A DNA stretch of 64,000 nt from Clostridia bacterium (GCA_017508665.1 JAFVYL010000035.1:1-64000), one strand, 5' to 3'; shown: positions 52,081-60,272, numbered from the stretch's first letter. The notes: a model not told the origin generated them from the sequence alone. Numbers and translations: made by a program.

Positions 52081-52734
52081 AATACTTTTAATAAACTCCT
52101 CATGGAAATCCACCGGGAGCTCTTCCCAATGATCGTTAATGTTCATATAATATAGCTCTGCAACCGAGCAGTTTCTTTCAGTATCTATTATCAAACAATT
52201 AACTTTCCTTTCACCGTCGAAAAATTCCTGTGTTTCGCATGTGTGTGAAATTTCCAACAGTTTACTTCCATTGACTTTACTATAATCAATATCTACTGAG
52301 AACGATTTATATTTATCAAAAAACGAATATTCTAACTCTTCAATTGTCACATTATCCAAAAATCCAAAATATACTACATTTACCTTCGAATACTTATGAT
52401 CATACCATTTTTGTCCTTTTTTACGTTTTTGGGTGTTTCCTTTGTAGAGCTTAAAACAATACTTTGCATCAACAGCTTCATTTTCGTAGCTCGACATAAT
52501 ACACTGTCCAATTTTGTTGTCATAAGCTTCAAGATGTTCTATAGCTTCCATAGCTTCTTCATACGTTTCAACCCAGTATATCTCCAGACCTACATGAAAT
52601 TTTGGATTTGGGTTAAATCCACCGGTATATCCAGCCGGGCGTTTGGGCTGATAAATCAGACCGCAAGATACAAACGATAACACCACCGCAAGGCACAGTA
52701 CAAGGCTGATAACTAACTTTAAACTTTTTTTCAT
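52063..52734 (-). CDS. Lipoprotein, paralogue B of a tandem pair
   Basis: 223 residues with the same 24-residue signal and LSFVSC lipobox as paralogue A. The mature domain keeps the family landmarks (AGYTGGF, YWVETYEEAMEAIEHLEAY, the terminal DFHEEFIKSIVPIGG) but differs widely between them. AGGAGG precedes the ATG, and a perfect consensus promoter lies about 75 nt upstream, so this gene is first in the transcript. Function unknown; a cell-surface partner or inhibitor of the co-expressed peptidase-like protein is one possibility. Confidence 0.8.
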   Translation of the reverse strand: MKKSLKLVISLVLCLAVVLSFVSCGLIYQPKRPAGYTGGFNPNPKFHVGLEIYWVETYEEAMEAIEHLEAYDNKIGQCIMSSYENEAVDAKYCFKLYKGNTQKRKKGQKWYDHKYSKVNVVYFGFLDNVTIEELEYSFFDKYKSFSVDIDYSKVNGSKLLEISHTCETQEFFDGERKVNCLIIDTERNCSVAELYYMNINDHWEELPVDFHEEFIKSIVPIGG

Positions 52735-52748
52735 ATAACCTCCTCGAA
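52664..52748. repeat. Perfect 85-bp direct repeat, copy B
   Basis: Identical to 51883-51967; weaker similarity continues about 40 bp further upstream of each gene. Confidence 0.93.
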
Positions 52749-52807
52749 TAAGAAATGTGGGCGATTAAACTTTTTAAGTATATTCAGAGATAAATAACTC
52801 TACTGTA

Positions 52808-52836
52808 ATTATACCATCGCGATAAATACTTGTCAA
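52808..52836 (-). promoter_or_regulatory. Perfect consensus promoter of the lipoprotein/peptidase transcript
   Basis: Minus strand TTGACA (52831-52836), 17 nt, TATAAT (52808-52813). The 318-bp divergent gap 52735-53052 holds this, the repeat tail and the sigma-factor promoter; no gene is seen. Confidence 0.85.
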
Positions 52837-52996
52837 CATACGCCCACGCATCGCGAATCAAGGCAGAAATCGTGCCCCTCACACACTCAAAAGTACACCG
52901 GTTTCACCTCTAATTTTGAGTTTCTATATATAATACTGTTTTTTCGGGAAAAATTCTACAAGTTTTTCAAAAAAAGTTAAAAAATTTTTGTTTCAC

Positions 52997-53025
52997 TTGA
53001 AAAAAGCTTGTTTTCGTGATATAAT
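52997..53025 (+). promoter_or_regulatory. Promoter of the ECF sigma factor gene
   Basis: TTGAAA (52997-53002), 17 nt, TATAAT (53020-53025). It resembles a sigma-A site rather than an autoregulated ECF site. Confidence 0.7.
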
Positions 53026-53052
53026 TTCCTTAAAAACCACTTAAGGATTTCT

Positions 53053-53613
53053 ATGCTACAATTTCTACTTACGCTGACGAATGATGAATCTGACCAGTCT
53101 AAAATAGAGTACATATACAATAAGTACCACGACCATATGATGAAATATGCTATTAGCAAATTGATGTCAATGGGAAGACAGAATTACACCTATGATGCAG
53201 AAGATGCTGTGCAGAATGCTTTCATAAAGATAGTTAAAAACATTCATAAATTCGACTTTAATCGTGATGAAAAATCAATAAAGAATTATTCTTTCACCAT
53301 TCTCACTAATGAGATTTACACTCTGACTAAATTTAAAGATGATTTTCTTGAGCTTGACGAAAGTATGTTCGAATCATCGCAACATGGCATTTTAGAAGAA
53401 ATCTGCATCAAGGATGAATACGATAATGTAGTTCAGGCAATCGAGAATTTAAGCGAAATATATAGTTCTACCCTTTTCTTAGCGTACTGCGAAGGAATGA
53501 GTACCAATGAAATAGCTAAATTCATGAGTGTTTCCACGCAAACCGTATACGCGAGACTTAAACGAGCTAAACTCTATTTATTAGATTACTTACGGGAGCA
53601 TAAAGCAAAATGA
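53053..53613 (+). CDS. RNA polymerase sigma-70 family ECF sigma factor
   Basis: 186 residues with region 2 (YNKYHDHMMKYAISKLM, then YDAEDAVQNAFIKIVKNIHKFD) and region 4 (YSSTLFLAYCEGMSTNEIAKFMSVSTQTVYARLKRAKLYLL), the ECF layout. It directs RNA polymerase to a set of promoters on release from its anti-sigma partner. AAGGA lies six nt before the ATG. Its TGA stop overlaps the next ATG (ATGA), showing translational coupling to the DUF4367-like membrane protein. The target genes cannot be told from the sequence; the adjacent divergent locus has a sigma-A-like promoter instead. Confidence 0.9.
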   Translation: MLQFLLTLTNDESDQSKIEYIYNKYHDHMMKYAISKLMSMGRQNYTYDAEDAVQNAFIKIVKNIHKFDFNRDEKSIKNYSFTILTNEIYTLTKFKDDFLELDESMFESSQHGILEEICIKDEYDNVVQAIENLSEIYSSTLFLAYCEGMSTNEIAKFMSVSTQTVYARLKRAKLYLLDYLREHKAK

Positions 53614-54281
53614 ATAAAAGCGATCTAAAATTATTCCAACAGGCGATAAGTGACGGTTTTTCAAGCAGAGTCGATCGTATTGCAGATGCTTATAATGACG
53701 AAGTAAAATGTTCTCCGCGTCACTCAGTTGCTATGAGGACTATCATATACGGTAAAATCGGAGAAAAACGCAGGCTCACACCAAGAGCGAAATGGATAAT
53801 TGCTATTTTAGTTTCAGCGGCAATAATTCTTACCAGTTGTGCTCTTGCTATTGTATATCACGAAAAGGTGCAGGAATTTTGGGAATCTATTTCTGACTCA
53901 TACGTATCTTTGACTTACAGTGATAAATCCGACAAGCCGGAAACCATAGAAACAGAGTATGCTATGACTTACATACCGTGCGGATATACATGCACCGATA
54001 CACTCACGACTCCACAAAATATCAAGCACGTTTATGAAAATTCAGAGGGTAAAAAACTGATCATAGGTCAAATGGTATCAGCTACCACTGTAGTTATTGA
54101 CGGAGATGACAGATACAAGACCACTCTCACACTAAACGGTACTGAAATATATTACAGTACTTCAAAGGGTTGGCATTACTACTTATGGTATATGAATGAT
54201 TATATTTTCGACTTGACGTCAGAGCTCGAATTAACAAACGAAGACGTGGCGAGAATAATAAACGGAATACATGAAAAATAA
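53610..54281 (+). CDS. Single-pass membrane protein with DUF4367-like outer domain, probable anti-sigma factor
   Basis: 223 residues: cytoplasmic N terminus (1-65), one transmembrane helix (about 66-90), then an extracytoplasmic domain of the DUF4367 kind (TYIPCGYTCTDT, then NGTEIYYSTSKGWHYYLWYMNDYIFDLTSELE). Such proteins are encoded next to clostridial ECF sigma factors and are thought to act as regulators, although the classic anti-sigma zinc motif is not obvious. It overlaps the sigma gene by 4 nt. Signal is unknown. Confidence 0.8.
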   Translation: MNKSDLKLFQQAISDGFSSRVDRIADAYNDEVKCSPRHSVAMRTIIYGKIGEKRRLTPRAKWIIAILVSAAIILTSCALAIVYHEKVQEFWESISDSYVSLTYSDKSDKPETIETEYAMTYIPCGYTCTDTLTTPQNIKHVYENSEGKKLIIGQMVSATTVVIDGDDRYKTTLTLNGTEIYYSTSKGWHYYLWYMNDYIFDLTSELELTNEDVARIINGIHEK

Positions 54282-54284
54282 GAT

Positions 54285-54318
54285 AAAAAGTGCTTCAAAA
54301 AAAAGAAGCACTTTTTTT
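54285..54318 (+). terminator. Intrinsic terminator of the sigma/anti-sigma pair
   Basis: AAAAAGTGCTTC (54285-54296) pairs with GAAGCACTTTTT (54305-54316), loop of eight As, then Ts. Confidence 0.85.
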
Positions 54319-54403
54319 CATTTTTTTGTCGAATTTTTGAGAAAAAATGAGTATAATATATGGCTACACAACAGCCAATACAAAAAATCGAAAGGACAAC
54401 ACT

Positions 54404-54820
54404 ATGAAAAAAATCACAATTTTTCTCCTCGTGCTCACACTTCTCATCGCAACGTGCTTGAGCGGTTTTACCGTCATGGCCAATGAAAAAATGAAGCCTC
54501 AGCCCCGTCTTGCTCATATTGCAAATGCTGACTTTTATTTTGCCGCTTCGTCTGACGGTTGCGATATGTCAGTTTATTATACAGGATACAATAGCTTTGC
54601 GCGAGCTGATCTGAGCATTAGAGTCGAGGTAAAAGGAGTGCTCGGAATCTGGCAGGAGATATTTGTATGGAACGCATCTTCGACAAACTCCACAGACACA
54701 TTTTCCTGCAACTGCTCTGCCGACAGACACAGCAAATACAGAGCTACATTTACGCTTACCGTAACCGGAACAGACGGAAGTACCGACGTGATAAGCGAAA
54801 CATTATCCGACGTATATTAA
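54404..54820 (+). CDS. Small secreted protein, unknown function
   Basis: 138 residues. An N-terminal signal peptide (KKITIFLLVLTLLIATCLSG) is followed by a beta-rich domain with four cysteines (GCDMSVYYTGY, then FSCNCSADRH) and Thr-rich strands near the C terminus (RATFTLTVTGTDGSTD), which look like an immunoglobulin-type fold. The ATG at 54404 has GAAAGG nine nt upstream; earlier in-frame codons lie over the -10 box TATAAT (54352-54357). A matching -35 box is not clear. Located just downstream of the sigma/anti-sigma terminator. Confidence 0.7.
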   Translation: MKKITIFLLVLTLLIATCLSGFTVMANEKMKPQPRLAHIANADFYFAASSDGCDMSVYYTGYNSFARADLSIRVEVKGVLGIWQEIFVWNASSTNSTDTFSCNCSADRHSKYRATFTLTVTGTDGSTDVISETLSDVY

Positions 54821-54924
54821 TTTATTCATATTTCGCCTGAATTTTGTGCATTAAGAAGGTCAAACTAACATATTTTCTCAGTCAGGACAGTATTATATAA
54901 TAAAAAACTGTTTTCGGAGGGAAA

Positions 54925-55332
54925 ATGAAAAAACGAAAAAGAAAAGAACTCGGCCTCACCGCAACGGTGCTTCTTGGCACGGTATTCGCATTAACTATAA
55001 CGGTAATGACGTCATTTGCTCTCGCTCTTGTCTCCTCGTTCACAAGAAACCCTACCGCGCTGGTAGGAATTATGTCACTTGTGACGTTGCTTTTATCAGG
55101 AGCGATATCCGGCTTTGTAACCTCGAAGGCTAATGGAGAGGGTGGCATACTCATCGGTGTGCTTTCGGCAGTTATGGCCGCTTTCATAATAATGATCATC
55201 GGACTCGTGTGGAAGCGCGGTACATTCAATCTCGGAGCATTGCTAAATACACTTTCCTTTGTAGCAACGTCCGTTATCTTCTCACTGCTCGGAAAAAAGA
55301 GAACGAAGAGAAGCAGACGTAGATACTCGTAA
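54925..55332 (+). CDS. TIGR04086-type four-helix membrane protein
   Basis: 135 residues, with four hydrophobic helices between Lys/Arg-rich ends (KKRKRKE at the start, KKRTKRSRRR at the end). The order and length match the TIGR04086/DUF3792 family of Firmicutes membrane proteins of unknown function. GGAGGG lies six nt upstream of the ATG. A possible -10 TATAAT at 54896-54901 has only a poor -35 partner. The C terminus is unusually basic. Confidence 0.75.
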   Translation: MKKRKRKELGLTATVLLGTVFALTITVMTSFALALVSSFTRNPTALVGIMSLVTLLLSGAISGFVTSKANGEGGILIGVLSAVMAAFIIMIIGLVWKRGTFNLGALLNTLSFVATSVIFSLLGKKRTKRSRRRYS

Positions 55333-55359
55333 TTTTTGAGCACGGTACAAGGGATACTA

Positions 55360-55393
55360 AAAAGCGAAGTGCATTTTTCTGCACTTCGCTTTT
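55360..55393. terminator. Strong bidirectional intrinsic terminator
   Basis: AAAAGCGAAGTGCA (55360-55373) pairs with TGCACTTCGCTTTT (55380-55393), between convergent genes. Confidence 0.88.
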
Positions 55394-55398
55394 GACTT

Positions 55399-56232
55399 TT
55401 ATTTGGAATAAACTCGCTCGATATAGTAAGGAAGTGCCTCCTCGAAGTTAACTCCGTAGAAGCGGTGATCCTTATCGGAAAGAGTCTTTTTCATTGTAAG
55501 CAAAGTAAAATCGACGGCTATGGACAATGCCTCGGGAACAGAAAATCCGCGCATCATAGCACCTACGGTAGCCGATGCATAGATATCTCCTGTGCCGTGG
55601 AATGCCGCCGGGAGCTTCTCGTTAAAGTAAGAGTAATACTCGCCGCTATCTCCATCATAGAAGTAAACGCCTATCTCATCATCCTTGAAGCCTATGCCTG
55701 TGAGAGCCGCGGATCTTGCGCCGAGGTCGGTGAGTTGCTTTAATACGTCTCTGATATAAGCCTCGTCATAGTCGGGATTATAAGGAATACCAAGCATATA
55801 TGATGCCTCGGTGAGATTGGGCATAATGAGATCGGCCTTTGCGCACAGCTTAGCCATAGATGCGGCAAATTCGGGAGTGAATCCCTTATAAAGCTTGCCA
55901 TTGTCCGCCATAACGGGATCTATAATGATCTTAGCCTTGCCGCCAAATCTGTCAAAGAAATCGCTGACGAGCGAAAGCTGCTCGAACGAGCCGAGATAAC
56001 CGGTATACACAGCATCAAAATCTATATCAAGCTCCGAGAAGGTATCGGATATCTTCTGTATCTCGTCAGTGAGATCGCAGAATGTGAATTTCGGGAATGC
56101 GGTATGAGTGGAAAGCACAGCCGTGGGAATTACTCCCGTCTCAACGCCTGCCGCGGAAATGATCGGCAAAGCTACCGTGAGAGAGCACTTTCCAACACAG
56201 GAAATATCCTGTATCGTCACAATTCTTTTCAT
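55399..56232 (-). CDS. pdxK: Pyridoxamine/pyridoxal kinase
   Basis: 277 residues of the ribokinase superfamily: QDISCVGKCSLTVALPIISAAGVE at the start, VYTGYLGS, IIDPVMADNG, and the GTGD anion hole and catalytic Asp in FHGTGDIYASA. It phosphorylates B6 vitamers to the PLP or PMP precursor in the cytoplasm. The sequence is of the clostridial pyridoxamine-kinase type. GGAG precedes the ATG and a TTGACA/TATAAT promoter lies between the murA stop and this gene, so it is transcribed independently of murA. Confidence 0.92.
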   Translation of the reverse strand: MKRIVTIQDISCVGKCSLTVALPIISAAGVETGVIPTAVLSTHTAFPKFTFCDLTDEIQKISDTFSELDIDFDAVYTGYLGSFEQLSLVSDFFDRFGGKAKIIIDPVMADNGKLYKGFTPEFAASMAKLCAKADLIMPNLTEASYMLGIPYNPDYDEAYIRDVLKQLTDLGARSAALTGIGFKDDEIGVYFYDGDSGEYYSYFNEKLPAAFHGTGDIYASATVGAMMRGFSVPEALSIAVDFTLLTMKKTLSDKDHRFYGVNFEEALPYYIERVYSK

Positions 56233-56263
56233 TGTTTTCTCCGTTAAAAAGATTTATACCAAC

Positions 56264-56292
56264 ATTATATAAACAATCAAACGATTTGTCAA
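56264..56292 (-). promoter_or_regulatory. Perfect consensus promoter of the pyridoxamine kinase gene
   Basis: Minus strand TTGACA (56287-56292), 17 nt, TATAAT (56264-56269). Confidence 0.85.
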
Positions 56293-56300
56293 TATGTTTT

Positions 56301-57521
56301 TTACTCGTATATTATATCCGCACCGATTCCCCGCAATTTCTCTACAAATGAATCATATCCGCGTAGCACAAGCTCGCCTGACGATATCTCGCTCTTCCCT
56401 TTTGCCGAAAGTGCGAGTATCACCGCTGCCGCACCTCCGCGCAGATCTGTTGCTGCAAGCGATCCTGCCATAATCGAGCTCGGAAAAATTTCAGCACGGT
56501 TGCCTTCAAGCGAATATGAGAGCCCGAGCTTTGCGAGTTCATCAAGATATCCAAATCGAGATCTCCACACCTGCTCCTCAATACTACCTCCTCGCGATGT
56601 TGCTAATACCGTTGAGAAAATAGGTTGAAGATCGGTGGCAAATGCCGGGTATGCGCCCGTGGTGACCGATAGTGATTTGCGAGGTCTGCCGAACAAAGCT
56701 ACACCTCCGCCGGATAGGTCCTCTATAACTCCGGCGGACCTCAGAGGTGACGTAAATGCGCTCAGCTCACAGGTATCAAAGCCGGACACACGTACCTCTC
56801 CGCCCGTAACCAAGGAAGCGGCAAGATACGTACCCGCCTCTATCATATCTCCGGGTATTACGCCCACACCTCCGTGTAATTCACCGCCTATTACAGTTAT
56901 AATCCCATCTGATTCACTGATTTTTGCACCTGCGCTCTCCAGATACGAAATTAGTGCTCTGATATGCGGCTCTTTCGCCGCTCCGATAAGTCTCGACTCC
57001 CCCTTGATGCCTGCAGCGAGTATAAGCGAGTTTACGGTAGCTCCTACGGATGGCAGTCTGAAGGATATTTCCGCACCGGAAAGCTTATCTGCCGTCAGAA
57101 TATTACCGTTTATCCGAGCACCGAATCTCGTTGCCGCGTCAAGATGCATATCTATCGGTCTATGAGAAAATGAGCAACCTCCGAATGGCAGAATTTCAGC
57201 CTTTCTGAATCTCGAGAGGCAAGCTCCGATAAGGTAAGTCGAGGCTCTAATTCTGCGCACCCTTGCAAGACTCGGAGTGCCGTAATGCATCTGCCTTGTA
57301 TCAATAAAGGTGACCTCTCCTTCGCGCCATATCTTTGCCCCGAGCTCTCTTACTATGCCGAGGGCATCGTCGACGTCGGTTATGTCCGGCATATTATAAA
57401 ACCGTGATACTCCACTTGTTACAATAGTGGCGAAAATTATCGGCAGGGCGGCATTCTTAGATCCGCTTACTCTCACCGAGCCGACAAGCGGTCTGCCACC
57501 GTTAATTGTAAATTTACCCAT
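56301..57521 (-). CDS. murA: UDP-N-acetylglucosamine 1-carboxyvinyltransferase
   Basis: Catalyses the first committed step of peptidoglycan synthesis, adding enolpyruvate from PEP to UDP-GlcNAc. At 406 residues it is slightly shorter than the usual 417-430. Lys22-Asn23 in GSKNAALP, the active-site Cys116 in FGGCSFSHRP, Arg121 and Asp in FATDLQP match the fold. The flexible loop FSH differs from the common AIG. Firmicutes often have two copies (murA1/murA2); this may be either. AGGGGG precedes the ATG and is partly covered by a potential leader hairpin (57531-57569). Confidence 0.92.
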   Translation of the reverse strand: MGKFTINGGRPLVGSVRVSGSKNAALPIIFATIVTSGVSRFYNMPDITDVDDALGIVRELGAKIWREGEVTFIDTRQMHYGTPSLARVRRIRASTYLIGACLSRFRKAEILPFGGCSFSHRPIDMHLDAATRFGARINGNILTADKLSGAEISFRLPSVGATVNSLILAAGIKGESRLIGAAKEPHIRALISYLESAGAKISESDGIITVIGGELHGGVGVIPGDMIEAGTYLAASLVTGGEVRVSGFDTCELSAFTSPLRSAGVIEDLSGGGVALFGRPRKSLSVTTGAYPAFATDLQPIFSTVLATSRGGSIEEQVWRSRFGYLDELAKLGLSYSLEGNRAEIFPSSIMAGSLAATDLRGGAAAVILALSAKGKSEISSGELVLRGYDSFVEKLRGIGADIIYE

Positions 57522-57530
57522 AAAAAATCC

Positions 57531-57569
57531 CCCTTAGGGAAAGATATATTACATCTTATTCCCAGAGGG
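57531..57569 (-). promoter_or_regulatory. Potential leader hairpin overlapping the murA ribosome binding site
   Basis: On the minus strand CCCT--GGGAA--AGAT can pair with ATCTTTCCCTAAGGG; the 3' arm overlaps the AGGGGG of murA. The stem is interrupted, so stability must be tested. Confidence 0.4.
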
Positions 57570-57668
57570 AGAAAAGGTTAACCTATACGGAGATAAATTT
57601 TGTTTTTTTAATATTATCCGTTCTGTTCAAGCAAAGCTTGAAAATACACATCTTATTTGCCGATCAGA

Positions 57669-58754
57669 TCAGTCTTCATTCAGCTTCTGATAATATCCAA
57701 CTGCGAGTCTGACGACATAGCCGTATGATATGACACCGTCCGTGCCGTTAGCCTTAAGGTAGGTATCGTTGAGCTTGTCGTTGATCTTGCCGAGCGGACT
57801 GTCCTTATGCTTATCATATACCTCGCTCGCTGCCCTCATATCCGCGATCGCAATCGGGGAAAGTGTCTTGACAGTATCGCGATAAAGATCCTGATCTGTG
57901 CTATAAAGCGCGGATGCCAGATACTCATACATATTTAGATATCCGCTGTAACGGATATAGACGTCATCGGATGAAATGCAAACTAGAAAAGCCACAAAGT
58001 TTGCCTCATTCTCACGCGCTATTCCCCTCTGGTGAGCAAGCTCGTGCGCGGCTGTATATGGCAGACAATAATCCGGATATTCAACATTTACGTTTGCCTC
58101 ACCTGTAAAGAAGCTGTAGATTCCCGATATGCCGAGATCTGACATTACCGTGCTGAAATACACAGGCTTCACACGTGAGGTATAATTGGTCAGAAGAGAG
58201 TACTTTGCGTTCATCACGTCATATGCCTCGATCAGCCTTGCGCTCATCTCATCCACAGAATATGGCATTACAGTCTCAGTTCCTGTAAGAGAAATCAGAG
58301 ATGCATGGGTATTAAGCTCGGATATGACCTCGGATACGGTAAAGTATAACTCCTCGGCCGCAATATCCGCATCGTCCTCTATGCCCGTTTTTTCGGATAT
58401 TGACGTGGTGTGATATCCTATACCGAGAGTGAAAATATACGAGGTAAAAACAAGAGCTATTACAGCGAGCAAGGAGAATACGCTCTTTATCATTCCGACA
58501 CGGTCAGAAGCACGTCTGACGAGTATGACGACTGTCAGGATGAGTATCACGGGAGATAAAACGACGAATAACTCAAAGACGGAAAACGGCAAAGGATAGC
58601 TTAAAGAGGAGAGTATAAACCGTATAGCGACGGAGAGTGTACCGTTGAGAAAATCAGCAACGTTTGCACAGGCGCGGGCCATAGCGTATATGATAGCCGA
58701 GACAACAGTAATTATAAATGAAACGCGGGCAAATCCCGACAAATACTTTTTCAT
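57669..58754 (-). CDS. DUF3810-like membrane protein with zinc metallopeptidase motif
   Basis: 361 residues. Three membrane segments lie in the N-terminal 125 residues (about 10-30, 60-82 and 90-115). The extracytoplasmic domain carries AHELAHQRGIARENEANF, an HExxH motif with a downstream Glu, as in gluzincins. This matches the DUF3810 family; its target is unknown. The best ribosome binding site (AGGAGG) lies far (about 16 nt) from the chosen ATG. It is followed 147 nt later by the leader of murA, but no clear terminator was seen between. Confidence 0.82.
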   Translation of the reverse strand: MKKYLSGFARVSFIITVVSAIIYAMARACANVADFLNGTLSVAIRFILSSLSYPLPFSVFELFVVLSPVILILTVVILVRRASDRVGMIKSVFSLLAVIALVFTSYIFTLGIGYHTTSISEKTGIEDDADIAAEELYFTVSEVISELNTHASLISLTGTETVMPYSVDEMSARLIEAYDVMNAKYSLLTNYTSRVKPVYFSTVMSDLGISGIYSFFTGEANVNVEYPDYCLPYTAAHELAHQRGIARENEANFVAFLVCISSDDVYIRYSGYLNMYEYLASALYSTDQDLYRDTVKTLSPIAIADMRAASEVYDKHKDSPLGKINDKLNDTYLKANGTDGVISYGYVVRLAVGYYQKLNED

Positions 58755-58815
58755 ATCTCTGATGCCTATCCTCCTTTTCCTTTGATTTTTTCGAGCAAGA
58801 ACGCTATGCTAAAGT

Positions 58816-58850
58816 TGCGCTTCTTTTTGTTTTGCCCAAAAAGAAGCGCA
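58816..58850 (-). terminator. Hairpin after the M18 aminopeptidase gene
   Basis: TGCGCTTCTTTTT (58816-58828) pairs with AAAAAGAAGCGCA (58838-58850). The following tract is only weakly T-rich. Confidence 0.55.
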
Positions 58851-58860
58851 TTTATACTAA

Positions 58861-60138
58861 TTAAAAGTAAACTTTAGTTCCCTTTTTAGCCATTGTTGTA
58901 GAGTAAAACTCTGTAATAGCGGATATCATACTGTCAATGTCATGTGCGCCTGCAGTCTCGTTTGCCGAGTGCATCGCAAGCTGAGGCAAGCCGATATCTA
59001 CCGTGGGAACTGACACTCTCGTGTTGGATATAGAGCCGAGTGTAGAGCCGCCGGGAAGATCCGCTCTGTTGCAATAGGTCTGCACCTTAACGCCCGCTCT
59101 CTTGCATACTGTACGGAAGAGAGCATCTGAGAGCCCGTCGGTGGTATATCTCTGGCTGGCATTATACTTAATGACCACACCCGAGTTGAGAACGGGAGCA
59201 TTGTCGGGATCTGACATTTCAGGGTATGACGGATGCTTTGCATGAGCGTTATCCGCGCTGAGCATAAAGCTGTTCTCAAGTGCCACTGCAAGCGACTGAT
59301 CGCTGCCCGAAATTCTGAGAAGAGTATCACGAAGGAAGGTGGATGCAGCGCCTTGCTTGGTCTCAGAGCCTACCTCCTCATTATCGAAGATCGCAAGCAC
59401 GGGGAGTGACTGAGCGCCTCTTGCCGCAAGGAAAGCGACGGTGGAGGTGTATACGCATCCAAGATCGTCAAGTCTCGGACAAAGAATAAACTCGCCATCC
59501 TTACCTACTCTTCTGCCCCCATCACGGTTATAAAGGAAGAGATCATGTGAAAGAATGTTCTCGATGTCAACTCCAAGCTGCTCAGCTATGCTCTTTACAA
59601 GGTCACCCTTTTCAGCTCCCGAGGAATACAGAGGAAGCAGATCCTTGGCAGGATTGAACTTTGCACCGTCGTTGACACCTCTGTTAAGATGAATTGCAAG
59701 ACTGAGAATAGTGAGCAGGTCTGTATCGAGATTAACAAGTCTTGACTCAACGCCATCGGGAGTTCTGAGTATAACTCTACCCGCCACGGAAAGAGGTCTG
59801 TCAAGCCAAGTGTAATAGATCATTCCGCCGTATTTTTCCACTTCAAGACGAGTATAAGTGCCTACCGCCTCGGGAGTAACCTTTACTCTGAACGTGGGAG
59901 CATCCGAGTGAGATGCACAGATCATAAATCCACGCGCATCCCTCACCGTACGGAAGGCAATCAAGCTCGTGCCGTTACGTATAACGTAATATTTGCCGTC
60001 TACGGCGAGCTTCCAGCGGTCGCTCTCGTAAAGCTCTGTATATCCCTCAGCCTCGAGCATCTCACGCACGGTGTTCACAGCGTGATACGCGCTCGGGGAG
60101 TTCTTTATAAATTCAAAAAGACCTTCTGTGTGTTTCAT
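58861..60138 (-). CDS. M18 family aminopeptidase
   Basis: 425 residues, the length of bacterial M18 enzymes. Zinc-site motifs are ASHSDAP (His77, Asp79), CPRLDDLG, FDNEEVGS with the catalytic Glu, SADNAHA and AMHSANE with the final His. It removes N-terminal acidic or neutral residues from peptides in the cytoplasm. AGAGGTG precedes the ATG and a TTGACT/TAAAAT promoter lies in the divergent gap shared with the pepD-like gene. Three unrelated peptidases (M18, M20, M29) cluster here, pointing to peptide use. Confidence 0.92.
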   Translation of the reverse strand: MKHTEGLFEFIKNSPSAYHAVNTVREMLEAEGYTELYESDRWKLAVDGKYYVIRNGTSLIAFRTVRDARGFMICASHSDAPTFRVKVTPEAVGTYTRLEVEKYGGMIYYTWLDRPLSVAGRVILRTPDGVESRLVNLDTDLLTILSLAIHLNRGVNDGAKFNPAKDLLPLYSSGAEKGDLVKSIAEQLGVDIENILSHDLFLYNRDGGRRVGKDGEFILCPRLDDLGCVYTSTVAFLAARGAQSLPVLAIFDNEEVGSETKQGAASTFLRDTLLRISGSDQSLAVALENSFMLSADNAHAKHPSYPEMSDPDNAPVLNSGVVIKYNASQRYTTDGLSDALFRTVCKRAGVKVQTYCNRADLPGGSTLGSISNTRVSVPTVDIGLPQLAMHSANETAGAHDIDSMISAITEFYSTTMAKKGTKVYF

Positions 60139-60167
60139 AAGTCACCTCTGTGATTAAATTCACATAT

Positions 60168-60196
60168 ATTTTACCACTTATCTGAAAAAAAGTCAA
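60168..60196 (-). promoter_or_regulatory. Promoter of the M18 aminopeptidase gene
   Basis: Minus strand TTGACT (60191-60196), 17 nt, TAAAAT (60168-60173). Confidence 0.7.
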
Positions 60197-60215
60197 TTTA
60201 ACTGTTGAAAAATCC

Positions 60216-60244
60216 TTGCATTTGAGATAAAATATATTTATATT
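60216..60244 (+). promoter_or_regulatory. Promoter of the pepD-like gene
   Basis: TTGCAT (60216-60221), 17 nt, TATATT (60239-60244). Confidence 0.65.
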
Positions 60245-60272
60245 ACCAATTTTACCCTATACGGAGGTGCAA

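Noticed and set aside
51232..52748. Direct repeats considered as insertion sequence ends
   Set aside because: No transposase and no terminal inverted repeats; the repeats correspond to gene parts, so a gene duplication explains them.
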